Below the pieces are notes generated by a model. That model did not search any database, was not told the origin of the DNA, and saw only the letters and a program-made list of their open reading frames with translations. A stretch of DNA of 64,000 bases from Parelaphostrongylus tenuis (taxonomy: Eukaryota > Nematoda > Chromadorea > Rhabditida > Metastrongylidae). The position numbers and the translations under genes were made by a program. The stretch spans positions 124,001 through 188,000 of the forward strand of contig JAHQIW010007315.1 in the NCBI GenBank assembly GCA_019055375.1. The letters are read 5' to 3'. This document shows, piece by piece, positions 1 to 12,236 of this stretch (position 1 is its first letter; each line of letters opens with the position of its first letter).

Positions 1-2055
1 GAATAAGCATTTGTTTAGTGTTTCACTAAATATAGCCGTTTATAATCTCATTTTGTCCTGAATGCAAATTGTTTTTCCTGGGAACCTTCCCTGAAAATTT
101 TTTTTTCGAGAAACATAGACAATGCAACTAGAAGTCAAATGTATCGACGAAGAGAATATTCATCAAATGACATAATTTCAAGTCATTCTTTGCTTTTTGC
201 CATTATTTGTTTCAATCTCAGGTTCAATCTTCGTTAATGGTGTCTTTTTTCAACTAATGGTGTTTCATATTTCAAACGTGACTTTTGAGCTGTTTTGGTA
301 TTCTCCAATGTCTATGGAACATTTTGCACTTCCATGTATAGCGAAGGAGCACCTGTTTCACATTACTAATATTCCTGTTAGTATCTGATAGCTGGTTCTA
401 CAACAAACACGAGCTATAATTCGACATTAAGCTATGAACTGAGGGGTGCACAGTAACTAATGCACTTAAGGCTCTTGCTTTTTCATACTAATGGACATTT
501 GCAATGCAAATAATGCCTACTTTTAGCGGTATTCAACTATGCATTTTATTCCTACGTCACCATCTTCACTTTCTCACCTTATTTTCTGTTGTAGTGGAAC
601 TCTTTTTTGTAAAATAAAGAATGAAATTCCCGTCGATGACTAGCATGCGATCATTATTCAAACGAACCTTGAGCTGAACGGTTAGGATATCTTTGAGATG
701 AAGGTGGTTTGTGAACAGTGTGACTATTATCATGCCCGTAACTGGCGAATAAGTTCTCAAGATAACGTTATCAGGCAATGTTAATATCCGAGTTATGAGA
801 TTTTCTCTCATTTTACGCGTTTTCGAAAGCATTCGATAGCTTGGAAAACATACATTTCAATATTTAGCGTATTACTGGAAGGACACTTAAAGTATATTAT
901 CCAAAAGGATATTACATCCTGCTTTCCGAGTAATCACCCCATTGTTGGAAGTTCACCACGGAATTTTTGTTACTTATACAACAAAATTTCGATATCAGGA
1001 TCACTTCATCTCCACGAAAGAATAAAATATTACTAAACGGACTCATATAGATGTATTTTTAATAGGCAGAATGCGCAGATGTCCTAAAAACCACTACTTT
1101 TCAATACAAAGGCTACATAGTTAAAAGAACGCATTTCCATCTGTCTTTTTTTTCAAATTAAAATGGAAGGTGTTATATCATATAGTCACAGTGAGCTTTG
1201 ATACAGTTTGCCTAATTAATGTCTGGGATACTTTTTTGGAAGGAATGCATTTGCTTCGCCTTTGTTTTTCAAGCAATTCGCTATTGTCGTGGAAATTCTA
1301 CTCAGAATATTTATTCATTATTTAATACGTTATGCAATCAAAATCAGTCAAGAACAGTCCCTAAATAAACAGTACCGGTAAACAACTCACTATCGTTGAA
1401 TAAAATTTGTAGTCCTAGAATTATTAGGTTGCAAACCATAAGCTACAACTACACACAACATGAATTCCATACCCATACTATACAAGCCCTTTGTTTATTG
1501 CCTAGAATGCTCAAGAAAGCATTTCTAAATGATTAGAATTGAAGCATTCCAAAGAAGCACACGACTTACTTTTTTCACGGTTGTACTGGTGGAATACAAT
1601 TCTTATTCTAAATAATACTATCGCATACATCTCTGTCAGATCCGTATACGGCCTTATAGTTGGCTCAATTATCAATGTCTTCAATCTTTTCGTGCAAGCC
1701 GTTGGTGTTCGAGCGAATTCGCACTGCTTACCATGTATGTCGAGTTCATGGAAGCTCATTCCGATTGCTCTAAAAGTTGGAGTTTCAAACCGATCCAGGA
1801 AGAGATGAACATTTTATGAGAACAGTAAAAAAAAAACGAGGCTGTTTTTTGTTAAACGGCAACAAATTAAGAAGCGACCCCTTTCGCTAGTCAAGAATTT
1901 TTCATAAAAGTGTTAGTGGTCACTCGAAAGCTTAAATATTTGGCTACTGCGCTATGTGCTCCTTTTTTGGGAAGACCCTTTATAAACCAGTGGCATTTGA
2001 ACTAAAATTATGCCTCACAACCGCCGCTCACTTAAACCACTACTTCGTTGGAAGC

Positions 2056-2132
2056 ACGAAAAGCATATCAACGTGTAGAGGAAGTCCTGTAGTATCAGAG
2101 TCCTACGTTTTACGCGGAGATTTTTCCGAGAC
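2056..2132 (-). other. Short minus-strand frame conserved in all three units
   Basis: Units A (2,056-2,132), B (38,067-38,140) and C (56,162-56,242) all keep one frame open across TL(I/G)LQDFLYT(F/L)(I/M)CFS despite many substitutions around it. It may be a relic exon. It is short enough that chance cannot be dismissed. Confidence 0.25.
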
Positions 2133-2902
2133 GAAGAAAAATTGCCTATATGAACAACAATTTGTACTTCATATTTGATTCACCAACGCGTTTCTATCAA
2201 TCGCAAAATGTCGTGTCGAATCTACGGTCAGCGGACACCCAGAGCGCATTAGCCGATAAACATGCGTGTTGAATATGAAACTCGATCTTTTTTTTTTGCT
2301 ACACTGCAGGGAAGTGATATTTCCACAAAATAAGCACAGCGTTGGAAACAGCGAAATTTGCACTATCGCATGATTACGTACAAGTTGAGGAAAGAGCTCT
2401 GTTTTGCGAAAAGTATACGTGTGTGAAACACAAACGTTTCTTTCTGCTATAGCGTTATATAAAGACTTTTACGAAAAACGGTTAGATATCGCAGTAGCAG
2501 AGATTCAAGCTTTCACATGATTACTGAAAGTGCAATGGAATTCTTTTGTGCACTGCAAAAGCGCCGTTTCTTTATTCGTCGCCGCCTACCAGAAAAGCAC
2601 CAAAATCGAATGAAAAGTGATGGCAATATTACAAGATAGGAAGGTTTATATGCCATATATAATATATTTGTGATGGAATCAAAAGGGTTAGTCAAAGAAA
2701 TATGGAATGGTGTAGAGTGGAGAGGAGCTATCGTGAATAAATACTGGTGGACTGATTTGAGCCTTTCGCAGTGACATGCACAAATTTGCTCTACTGACCA
2801 TTTCTCCTACTTTTTTAGTGCATAAGTAACCGTTTTCTTCCTCATACATCAACTATCAATAGTTCGTAATAATCGACAAGATCTGTGCATGCAAACAGAA
2901 TA

Positions 2903-3215
2903 TTAGCATGAATACCTGTTTGACAATTGCCAAGCACTAAGAGTATAAACTACGAAGTAAACATGAATTTTTTTTGCTCTTGCTTTTCCTTGTACCAGCA
3001 TCTGCTCAGTTCTAAGGGAGCTATATCTCTCCGCTGCCGTTTGCACTGTTATCGTTGCAATGTCAATCCAAGCTCGATAGTTAGTTTCTCTGGCAGCATC
3101 ACTGACGTTCTCGCTTGGCAAACTAGCATAAAGTCAGACACTCCGCCTGCATTAGCTTTTATTGGAATACGAAAGCTAGCCAGAGCTATTACTCTTTACG
3201 TGATCAAGTTACTGG
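2903..3215 (-). pseudogene. Possible decayed exon, conserved in units A and C
   Basis: On the minus strand A reads SDAARETNYRAWIDIATITV and continues to about KARAKKIHV (3,090-2,960). C (57,270-57,060) reads a close match, SDAATKTNYRAWIDVATITV, then loses frame and recovers it at LRTEQMMVQAKARAKK. Just upstream C also keeps VKIALASFRIQMEANAGRAS in a neighbouring frame. Protein-level similarity persists despite frame breaks, which suggests an old exon rather than chance. The family is not recognised. Confidence 0.3.
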
Positions 3216-3544
3216 AGCGAGAATGCGTCGTATACAATAAAATGTAGCGCGCTTCACAGGACTAGGAAAAAGCGCGAAGCAATGCTTTTCTGAGAAGTCA
3301 ATTTATTGCTAGTGAACTCGCATGTTTAAAGGCCTCTCCAACTTCACACATCTTATGTGATCTCATGTTCAAACTAACATACTAACAAAGGTTAACTATA
3401 TCAATCTCTTGTGATTAAGGGCAAAAATTCTTTGTCCATATGCGATCACTACATACTTTCTTAAGCATACAAAATTATTATATTCACTCTTGCTGTGATA
3501 TCCTCTTGGCTTATGCTATTCCTGAAAGTAAGTAGCTTTTGAAA

Positions 3545-4228
3545 AAAGCAGGAACCAACAAATCGCTTGTCAGAAATGATGGTCATGGTTTGTAAAATAC
3601 CAGGTCGTCCACACAAAGGCATTTTATGCCTTTTCACTGGTCACTGTAACCCCTAAAGGACGGCTACAGATAGTGATGCGCGCAAAGTAAATTGCGCGAC
3701 CTTCGTTGTTTGATTAAGGTTTTTTCCTCGTTTGGAGAAAGTTTTGGGACTTCTTGTATTACTTTGATAGAACAAGATATTCTCTACTAACCCATATGTC
3801 TTTGGTTTAGTTATATGTGTCTTCTATGGAGAAAAACCCACGTTTTGTACGCAAATTGCATTGTACAAAGGGGAACACAATGAAAATAAAAAATAAAAAT
3901 TATGTATCACATTCGGAGTTTTTCTCACACAAGAGTTACACATTCATAAAAAATGCATGATGGTGTAGAGAAGATCGTGTTTCACCAGAGCAATACAACA
4001 AACCCTGAGAATTTCTTCCCCTGAACAAAGAAAAATTTTTATTGAATAACGAAAATCGTGCGCTGTTTGCGATATCAATTATGCTAATATTCGCCAAGGG
4101 TTAAAGGTGATATTCTCTCCTTCCGTGAAATCACTTTTGATACTACAGAGCACGAAGCAGGCTCATGAACCAATTTCACTACCAGGTCTAATTCTGAAAA
4201 AATTCGATGACAACTGAAAGTGTATGAA
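3545..4228. other. Unit A-only block, no gene seen
   Basis: Unit C jumps from the equivalent of A 3,540 to A 4,228, so this block is either an insertion in A or a deletion in C. It contains no recognisable protein, tRNA or terminal repeats. Confidence 0.5.
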
Positions 4229-4904
4229 AAAACATTATGTGCCGAAAATGCTACAAAGTGGCGTTTGTACACTATTTATTACAGACTGTCCGGAGTGCAC
4301 ACAACGTAGGTGCAAAAAAGCACACACATTGTCGATAAAGGGTTAGTATGCAGTGAAGAAAGATCGCCTTTGTTTCAACGACCGTCAATCTTAGTGACGT
4401 TACAAGCCTTTTCACGACGGCGTTAGGACATTTCCTACACATTTAATCCTCGGAAGAAATTTTATCATAGTTGGTGATTTGACCTCTCAACATTCCTTAT
4501 CTTCAAATAATGATGACAATGCTAGATAATTCTCCAATGGTTCTTTTCAGACGCGAAGAAACACAACGTGAATCCCAATTTAATCTATTGAAAACAATCC
4601 GCAGACAATCATTGATAAGTGAGTGCCGTCGAGCTAGACGACAATTAGAACGCAGAAATAAAAGCGGCTTATAACTCTTGAATAAATCAGATTACGAGAA
4701 GAACATCTATATCATCCATCAACACAGAATATTCAAAAGGCCAAGCTACGGTATTAGCAATACATGCCTCTAGATGCATTTTCTCTATTTCTGCAACAAA
4801 TATTTGTCCACAGTGAGAAAATGCACAGATTAGAAAGAATGTTTCTAGGGACTGAGCTGAGAGAGAGAGATTGACATTCGGAGACATAGAGTGGCCAGCT
4901 GGTG

Positions 4905-5235
4905 AGATTCCAGCAGTATCTATTAGAAATGAGTAGCTACTTTGGAACTATTGAGCCGCCGCAGATGAGTTAATTGGAAAAAGTAATGGCAGCAAAGTCA
5001 GAAATGATGGAAGTAGAGGAACTTCAGCAATATTTACTGGATATGGTAGCTGCTTGCGGTCTGTTGAGACGCCGCGGATAGTCCAACTGGGAAAAGTTAT
5101 GGCGGAGAATAGTGTAATGATGAAAGTAAAGGGAAAAGACTGACTGGCCTGATGAGATCTCAACAGTATCTGCTGATGGAATTGAGCCGTTGTTATGACT
5201 CTGTTGAACCGCGACAAGAAAGTGATTTTTGAATT
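4905..5235 (+). repeat. Block of 114-nt repeats encoding 38-residue motifs, decayed (unit A)
   Basis: Two full units (4,905-5,018 and 5,021-5,134) and a partial third (from about 5,150) share a pattern. In frame they read (L)QQYLLxMxxxxxxVEPPxxxQLxKVMAxKS, about 38 residues. In A a stop and a frameshift interrupt the frame. The third unit keeps QQYLLMELSRCYDSVEPRQ. This could be a remnant of a repeat-containing protein exon, or simply tandem DNA that happens to be open. The reverse strand is also open, so coding status is uncertain. Confidence 0.5.
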
Positions 5236-6124
5236 GCTGATGCCAAAGAGGTCAGTGGATTGTGCCAAAGGTCGCGTTCTGCTATAACTTTTCTCCCACG
5301 CAAAGTATCCAATCCGTCAACGATCAAACGTCAGCAGTTTGGCAGGGTATACACTTGCTAACATTGAACCCACCTAAGGTGACAGCCCTCAAGTATATGT
5401 CATCGAAAAGAATTCTTTATAATATCGCTTCAGTTATAGTGATATGATGTTATAATCCGAAAAAAAAATGAGACGCGGATTGAACTGCCGACTAAGGCTC
5501 TAAGTTTCGTATACTATTCATTATTGGCACATAAAGTCATTACATCGCACCACAGTTGGAAAGCAGTTAAATCAAGATTTCCTGACAATTACTTGTATCC
5601 ATTGGGTGACAGCTTAAACTAGGGTCAATGGCGATATGTGTTTGTATGATGAAGTCGTTGACGATTGCTCGTTAGCAGATCGATATCTTGTATGGCAAAA
5701 AAAGTGATGGCATAACAGAAGACTCAGTGGTGTGATAGTTCTCAGGACCACTCAGGAAATAGTGATATTGTCTATCATGTGACGTTATCGCATTTTTCAT
5801 TTACAGATATGCAAAGTTTGACAATGTTTTCGAGGTTTTCATGAAGTCTTTTGGGGCACTTACACCGTGCAGGAAACTTGTAACGGCCTTTCAGCCTCGT
5901 CAGTTGCACGGCGCCTGTATAAGTGCTCATAACAGACTTCATGAAAGGCTCAAAATACATTGTCACATTACATTGTTCTCGAACGAGCTCTTAAAATAGT
6001 TCACTGCTTTAACTGTTACATATGCAAAGTCTGTTGCAAAGGAAGTTAGCAAAGAGTTTGTGTTGTTTGGATTGATTTGGCCACGCGAGACTTCTACTAG
6101 CTGCTTCTTATCGAACTCCTTGCA

Positions 6125-6308
6125 CTTGGATAATCGTTTATCTTTACAACGACACTACAACTCCAGCAATGAGGTATTTAGGGAAATTACACACAACATA
6201 GACAACGGAACAATAGTTAAGCAAATTACGAAGAGGAAGCTTAGATATAACTTTCGGCCGCTTATAATCATTTCGATAAGGTGCGGGTTCATGGTTAGGT
6301 TAAAGTAA
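6125..6308 (+). other. Frame kept open in units A and C, coding status unknown
   Basis: A (6,125-6,308) and C (61,065-61,250) both keep an open plus-strand frame containing LDNRLSLQRHYNSSN, DNGTIVKQITKRKLRYNF and ISIRCGF, ending in a stop at the same place. Differences between copies include both silent (AGG/CGG, TTT/TTC) and replacement changes. The opposite strand is open too, so this is weak evidence for coding. Confidence 0.25.
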
Positions 6309-7100
6309 AGTTAAAGCTAATGGTGGAGATTCCAGACTCACTTTATAGAACAGTTCATTGACAATCAAGGTGAGGAGATCAAATGCCAAAATGAGATCAG
6401 TTGTGTGAATGATTCATGAATACAAAGAAAGGTCATTTGACTTGTGGCAGCCCCAAAAATGGTTATGCATTTCCAGTAAACAGTATCGAGAGTGCATCGA
6501 AAGTTCACTCGTCTTTCGCTATACAAAATATACAACTAACGAGAACAGAATGTTTAAGAATATTTGATTGAGGTGTACAATTTAATGGTTTGCATCTGAG
6601 AAAAGGTATACAACGTTCGGTACATTATGAAGAATGTTGTCAAAAGTCATTAATACTAAGTATTTGTCATATAACATAGTATTCTGCTTCCGAAATGCTT
6701 CAGACCAATAAATAAGGTGTGCTGGTAGTTTGTTTCTACCACTTGACGACCGCCAGTGTGGAATCTCATGACTAGTGAATGGGCAATGTTTCCTTCGCTT
6801 GTTCTATTTCTCCTCCTCCATTGTTTCGTCCTAAAAGCTTCAAACCGTTCTAATCGGTTATACGGCGGCAAACAGAAAACCAAGCTCGTCCGCAGGACAG
6901 GAATTTTCCATAGGAGTGTTGGTAACCATTTGAAATTTTATATTTCTGACAACAGCCCCAAGTTACTGCTTTTCAAAACATCCTTTCATAACGCTTTAAA
7001 ATTCAAAGTAAAAATGCCTCAGGCGCGTATATTTCCGGCCGGGCAGAGCCCTCTTTTGAACTAATAGCAATCATTCGATAGGGTGATGGTTGCTAATTTT

Positions 7101-7336
7101 AGCGCTGTGCTCATTTACTGAAAAGACCGTTTCTCTTTAACGCAGCAGGTAAAATAAGTTTAATTCGCATGTTCTACTAAGGGAGTCTTTGTTCATGTTA
7201 GACCGGTCCAAGGCCAATCCTTACCAAGCGGCACATGAATTGGCTAAACACCCCCTTGGTCACACATGCGAATCCAACTAATTTCATCTGCTGCGTTACA
7301 GAGAAACGGTCTTTTCAGGATATAAGTACAGCGTTT
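7101..7336. mobile_element. Foldback/MITE-like element with about 60-bp inverted termini (unit A)
   Basis: The left end (CGCTGTGCT...CTGAAAAGACCG... to about 7,172) is matched in inverted order by the right end (from about 7,264, GCATGCGAAT... to ...CTTTTCAGGATATAAGTAC). The shared blocks are CTGAAAAGACCGTTTCTCT and the AACGCAGCAG region. The middle is about 90 bp and non-coding. Size and structure fit a non-autonomous DNA transposon. No clear target-site duplication was found. Confidence 0.65.
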
Positions 7337-7689
7337 GAATCACAACTATTACGCTAACGAATGATTACTAATAATCCAAAGAAAGAGCTCCTCTGTCCAA
7401 CGAGAAATAGAAAATTTCTTCTGTAACAACGTCAAAAAAGCTTTGCCGAAAACCGCCGACGTGGGGCTGTAGCCAGAAAAATCAGGATTAGTGATTATGA
7501 CTCTTATGGAAGCTCTTCTTAAATGGTTTTTCATTTTTCGCCTAACAACGAGAAAGAACCCTTCAAACATTACTATATTGATACTAGGGCTGGAAAGAAA
7601 GTTCTGGGGCACTTCAATATGCATGAGATCACTCCCATGCATATCATGGGAGTATTACAGTTACGACTGTTGGATTTTACAACCGAAGG

Positions 7690-7955
7690 TGCGTTTTGAT
7701 GCAGCAAGACAATGCCAGATCGCACACTGCCAAAAAGACCAAGGAGAATTTGATGCTTCGACAGAGTCGACGTTCCGTCCCGCCTACATTCCATATTTCG
7801 CTCCATCCTATTTTGGCCTTTCCAATTAATGCAATACTTTTTGAAGGGTCGCCTATTTGAATCGTTCGATGAAGAAGCATGTTAAGAGCATGTTCCTGAA
7901 TTCAAAGTCGAAGAAATGGTGCTCCGATCAAATCCGAAAGTTGGCAGACAGATAA
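7690..7955 (+). pseudogene. Mariner transposase relic (unit A)
   Basis: Starting at 7,697 the plus strand reads MQQDNARSHTAKKTKE, the conserved catalytic-domain block of mariner transposases. After frame changes it is followed by a GRLFESFDE-like motif and by KKWCSDQIRKLADR, matching the usual C-terminal end. Frameshifts and stops are frequent and no terminal inverted repeats could be tied to it. The same relic sits in unit C at 62,735, so it predates the duplication. Confidence 0.75.
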
Positions 7956-8394
7956 AACAAAGTCGTAGAAAACGTTGATTTTCATTTTGAAGAATAGTTA
8001 TTATTGTTTTATTTGGAAATCATGCACGTATTTTCAATTTTCTTCAAATGCCCCGGAACCTTCTTTTCAATCTAATACACTGTCGCCCAAAGTACACATT
8101 AATCGGTAATCCATTGAATGTTTAGAGAAGTAGTTTTGGTCTTATTTGATTGAAAACAACGAATGGGTACTGTATAGTGAATTTAGTTCACCATTTATGG
8201 GATTTACAATCTAAATTTCATGAAGCTTTCGTCAAAAGATTTCTTCTCGTACCTTTCACGTCCTCTGCAGGATTTTATAGCCGTCTTTATGGATTGATTT
8301 CAGACCAGTCTTTGTAGCTAGGTGCATTTTCGACTAGCCGTTTCACGTGGGCTGGAAAACAATGTGATCAAATGGTAGAAAATTGCAAATATTC

Positions 8395-8956
8395 ATAAAA
8401 AACGATAATTTATAAATAGTAGCAGTCGCGACTAAAAAAAAAGAAGAACAGCAATAAACACACCGGCACCAGTATCACTAATAACAACAACTACTTCAAC
8501 AAAAGCAGTGTCAAAGGTCAAATTATTCGTTGTGATCATGATTTTTACGCACATTATTGTCTATTTTCTCGATGGCATAGCACGATATGAGATATAACGA
8601 CAAGAATGCTGAGGTACCATCAAAAATCTTCGACGTGAGGTGGCTCCAAACCAGCAGAACGAGTTATCCCAGGTTCGAAGTTGTCTCCGGTTTGAAGTTT
8701 TGCTTGTAGGTTAGCACTCTTGTGATTACCTGCCATAATGTCCTAACATGGCTCAGAATGCCAAAGTAAAGTGTATTTGAGAAAAAATGTCGGTGAGAAT
8801 TGGATGATGAGTGAAAGTGTAGTGAACTTACATGGATCTCTGGCCACTATCTCTTCAAGGACTGAGCGGATCTCAGCACTCCTTGCAGTGGTCTTTTAGT
8901 GAGCTGGCTTGGGTTCGATATCGGCTGAACCAAATGGCGTCGTTCTATTTAAGAGC
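8395..8956 (-). pseudogene. Decayed unit A copy of the 63,436-63,990 gene
   Basis: Aligned with the unit C gene, this copy keeps the GTAAGT donor (exon 8,956-8,832) and much of the protein sequence. It has at least five lesions: TAA early in the first exon, TAG in place of the tyrosine codon of the RYWPEI motif, loss of the acceptor (CCTAG in C, CCTGG here), a 4-base length difference just after the acceptor, and a further 1-base frameshift near 8,630. The hydrophobic C-terminal stretch is also shifted at a T-run. It is non-functional as read. Confidence 0.6.
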
Positions 8957-9454
8957 CTGGAAAGGCGGACAGCAGGTGTCTAGTACTGTACAAGTGCCGT
9001 ACCAGGCCTCATTAATGGTTCAATACATGTTATCAGATTCATTTTGGTTTCCCTAAATTCATCCATGGAAGTAATTCAAGAGCATGATTAATGACGAAAA
9101 AGCTTAGTGAGAAGTCGGCCTACATCGGACATGTTTGCCAAAAAAACCATAGTTTTTTCCTATCGGAACCCATATTGAAGAAGGCGTTATTTTCTGCTCC
9201 TTTCGAGATGTTTTAGTACTTCTCCGATTAAGACTTTCAAGAATTTAGACGATGTATTTACTTTTTGAATGGACTTTATATTATGCTACAACAGCAGAAA
9301 TAGAATTTTATCCAACACTCCAGCATCTTTCGTTAAACAAACGTTCTTCTTGCAAAATTTAATAATTATTCGATAGCACAGGTCTTAAAAATTTCAATGA
9401 TATATTTGATATACAGGAAAGATTCTTAATGCGTAGTTACAATTCAAAGAATAC

Positions 9455-9540
9455 TGGGTTTCGCACTCGGCGCGCATTGCGCGCAGGATGTTATTTGCGC
9501 TGCGCGGTCGACACGATGTCATGGGCAAAACTCAATATTC
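9455..9540 (-). other. Isolated GC-rich patch, possible small exon
   Basis: In otherwise AT-rich DNA this stretch is packed with GCGC. On the minus strand it is open as MTSCRPRSANNILRAMRAEC and ends near a possible GT donor. It lies upstream, in minus-strand direction, of the decayed unit A gene and could be a leftover 5' exon. There is no good acceptor. Confidence 0.25.
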
Positions 9541-9764
9541 TTATAGCTGTAAAATAACGCTAAAAATACCTTACAAAAATCAGGCTTTCATTGAAATCAT
9601 TGAGATTTGTGCTATCGAATAATTATCGAAGTCTGAATGAAAAACCGTGTCCAGCGATGGATGCTCAAGTATGGATTGGCATTTTATTCTAACTTTCACA
9701 GCATAATATAAAAGCCATATGAGAAGAGATACACTGTTCAAATTCATAAGATTTAAGCTTTCGA

Positions 9765-10100
9765 ATGATTACTAAATTGTCAAGAAAGATCAAAATATAC
9801 GTTTCTTTAGTATGGGAGCGGATAAGAGAAAAGTACCCAGAAAACTCTGTAGATATCGAAGTTTTGATGCATAAGATTCCAATCAGAATTGGAGTTAGAA
9901 ATGCTGGGCAGCATACGCATAACCCCTTCACGAGTCAAGCAAACTTCTACAATTTCTGTAGTAAGTGTAACACTCTTTTGAGAAAACGCTCCTCTGGTGT
10001 GAAAGGTCTGACCCATCCACAAGAACATTGCAGCGTACTTAAAAAGGCTATCACAGGGTATCCTTGGATAACAGAGAAAAACGTTTCAGTCACCATTTAA
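9765..10100 (+). CDS. Hypothetical 111-codon ORF
   Basis: The frame is continuous from ATG at 9,765 to TAA. The protein is basic, with a possible metal-binding cluster (FCSKCNTLL, then HPQEHC) in the second half. No family, splice sites or promoter were recognised. The reverse strand also holds a 73-codon ORF. It may be a gene fragment or chance. Confidence 0.25.
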   Translation: MITKLSRKIKIYVSLVWERIREKYPENSVDIEVLMHKIPIRIGVRNAGQHTHNPFTSQANFYNFCSKCNTLLRKRSSGVKGLTHPQEHCSVLKKAITGYPWITEKNVSVTI

Positions 10101-10785
10101 CGACACTCAGACTAGAGACACACTTCTTGAGCGCTTAATAGATTCTTTTAACAATCTCGTGTTTGCTCATCAAGGAAATAGTAATAAAATTATCAGATGT
10201 TGAAGTTAATGGACAGTAGCTCCTAGGAATTGTTACGTGATGACCAGCAGAACATTTCCTACTAACCAAAGCAGTCTTGTCTTCCATTTAAGAGCTTGTC
10301 CAAGCCTGAAGGTTTATTTTTTCACCCAGTGTCAGGATATGGGGTCACACTGGATTCAGGCAATAAAGGTTTCTTACACTCCCATGAAAAGATCCTCCCC
10401 AGCGAATGAGATCAGTTTTTCAATTGTTCCTTCATAACAGAAAAGAATCTTACTTTGCTTCTTTTTCAGTGATTTATAGACAAAGCCAGATCAAATATAG
10501 TCAGATGATTGTCTATGGATTTCTAGAGTGGCACATTTGTTAAGGTTTTCCGTTTAGTGCTAAAATGGAAATCTATTGATCTTAAGAAATTTAAGTGGGG
10601 GAGGAGCTCCCAATTGTACTGGTGGTTGGCCACTTGCACCCGTACGCCAATGCTTGCATGCAATGTTCGTAACGTCTTTGTATTGTTTAGGTTTTTCTGT
10701 TGTATCTGTTTCCCGTCAGATATTGGTTCAGTCGGTAACACAGTAATCTAGTGACCTTTGGTAAGCTTCGTTACACAGACACATA
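10100..10785. other. Intergenic, nothing convincing
   Basis: Only short overlapping ORFs on both strands and no transposon motif before the PLE fragment that starts near 10,790. Confidence 0.5.
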
Positions 10786-10789
10786 GAAG

Positions 10790-11205
10790 AGAATATTCTG
10801 AAATTCGAGCATCTATCCTTATAATGGAACATGAGATCCAAAAGCGAAATTCTCTCGAGGCGTTTTGGATCCATGCCAAAAATCCGGAAATGAATTGCAG
10901 ATATGAGAATCTCGTCATCACGCGCTACTTCGCGCTTTTTCTTTGATAGGTTTCTTGATCTGAGGAACACACGGTCCTCATCCATACGCGACTCTCTGTG
11001 GCTGAGCCATATGATAATATATGGCGAAGTATAGAAAAAACAACGAAACAATAAGTACATAAGACAGGCTGTTCAATAGCGATCGAATATTTATATACTG
11101 ACTCCTACCTGCTTTTGTTACGAAAGCGTTTGACTAATTAGTTAACACTTCAAAATAATCTTCCCAGATTGTGAAGAAGGCGGAGCCGCCAAAACGTCAA
11201 CCATT
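10790..11205 (+). mobile_element. Penelope-like element fragment: GIY-YIG C-terminus plus ribozyme-like end
   Basis: From about 10,800 the plus strand reads SLEAFWIHAKNPEMNCRYEN followed by LVITR, the typical C-terminal end of PLE GIY-YIG endonucleases (compare RKLLKALWINTTNP in the better copies at 22.2 and 22.9 kb). About 220 bases downstream (11,171-11,202) is a decayed hammerhead-like motif, GTGAAGA, a GGCG/CGCC hairpin, then AAAA. The order matches other PLE 3' ends in the window. Confidence 0.6.
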
Positions 11206-11209
11206 CCAT

Positions 11210-12230
11210 TGCTATTGTGCTGCATTACTATTACAATCAATAAATGCTGTTATTATCATCCTCGGACCTGTTACCAAGAAGAATTACCGCTTCACAAATT
11301 ATGCTATCAGAAAGCAGTCACCATGTACCGAATATCAGAACGTGACTATTATGTGCTTTTTTCGATGAAACCACAACTGGTATCTTCTAGTGAGGGTAAT
11401 TTTGTGTCTGATACTCAAGCGATCACTTTTAGTGGAAAGAGTAGGCTATGATGAAGGCAAATGCCCGAAACAATAGTCATCATTGTTCTGTATTCTATTC
11501 GAAAAACCTTACTGTTGATGACTCATCATCAGTACAACAATGAAATAATAAATTATTTGGTTAATGATGAAGTTAATAGAGTCGGTCCCAGCGATTAAGA
11601 AGAGATCTACAAGAAAGAACATCTCCAACGCTTGAAAGAAATCTTGTCACAGGCAAATAATAATCTAACAATCAGTATTTTTCCTCTGTTCTTGTGTAGA
11701 ACGTCAGGTTACCCCAAGCTTCATCAAGCGAAGGTGGTTACATGAATTATTCGATCGAGTAGAAGGCAGCCACCACGAATACCAGCCGTAGACTACTGCA
11801 CGCCTGTTCTCGATGTGATGTAAGTGGAACATTGAATATGCTAAGGTGTAGAACTGAGTGTCGAACGAAGATTATTGCTTTCAATCTACAAACGATCGCT
11901 TTTGGGGGAGAAAAATAAGCTCTAAAGAAGGCGTTACTGAAGAGACATAGTAGTATTGAATGAATTATATATGATTATTTTCACAGTTAATAGCTAATCA
12001 GCCTTGAAAAAAATTTCCAAGTGTCAGATAAAGTTGCAAATCTAAATACTTTTGTGAATGATGGATGAGAAATAACAAATCGATTGAGAGATGCGCTGAG
12101 ATTCGCAAAATTTGAGTCCGCATTTTCAGGAAAAATTTTGAGATGTAGGAGCAAAAAAAAAGGTAGAGAAGGCAATTGAACTTAATGATACAACAGAAGT
12201 GATCGATCACCCAGCCAGAGATTTGAAAGT
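11210..12230. other. Intergenic, no supported gene
   Basis: AT-rich. A 112-codon minus-strand ORF (11,998-12,336) overlaps the membrane-protein gene model and has no supported splice structure beyond it. I treat it as chance. Confidence 0.45.
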
Positions 12231-12236
12231 CATCTA

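Larger units (their letters stand above)
1..9060 (+). repeat. Large duplicated segment, unit A
   Basis: Nearly all of this stretch recurs in the same orientation at 54,482-64,000 (unit C), and its first 2.2 kb recurs at 33,838-38,165 (unit B). Landmarks in the same order in A and C include position 415/54,484, 1,750/55,850, 2,470/56,590, 4,740/58,680, 5,460/60,405, 7,690/62,735 and 8,830/63,860. A carries about 680 bases near 3,545-4,228 that C lacks. C carries extra blocks at 58,137-58,655 and 59,080-60,085. The left end lies outside the window, and the right end is unknown because C runs off the window. It contains a mariner relic and a decayed host gene, so I read it as a segmental duplication rather than one transposon, but a very large non-autonomous element is not excluded. 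Confidence 0.85.

Noticed and set aside
4948..5268. 106-codon minus-strand ORF in unit A (and its shorter match in C)
   Set aside because: It is the reverse of the 114-nt repeat block; openness follows from the repeat structure.
5775..5966. 63-codon minus-strand ORF shared by A and C (60,714-60,908)
   Set aside because: The two copies share the ends but differ by compensating frameshifts in the middle, and A/C differences are mostly replacements. Probably not coding.
7490..7650. Second transposase segment upstream of the mariner block
   Set aside because: Frames conserved in A and C (ILGLERKFWGTSICMRS) look protein-like, but I could not match them to mariner or another family with confidence.
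10728..11060. 110-codon minus-strand ORF
   Set aside because: It lies opposite the PLE GIY-YIG fragment, whose plus-strand frame has clear family motifs.
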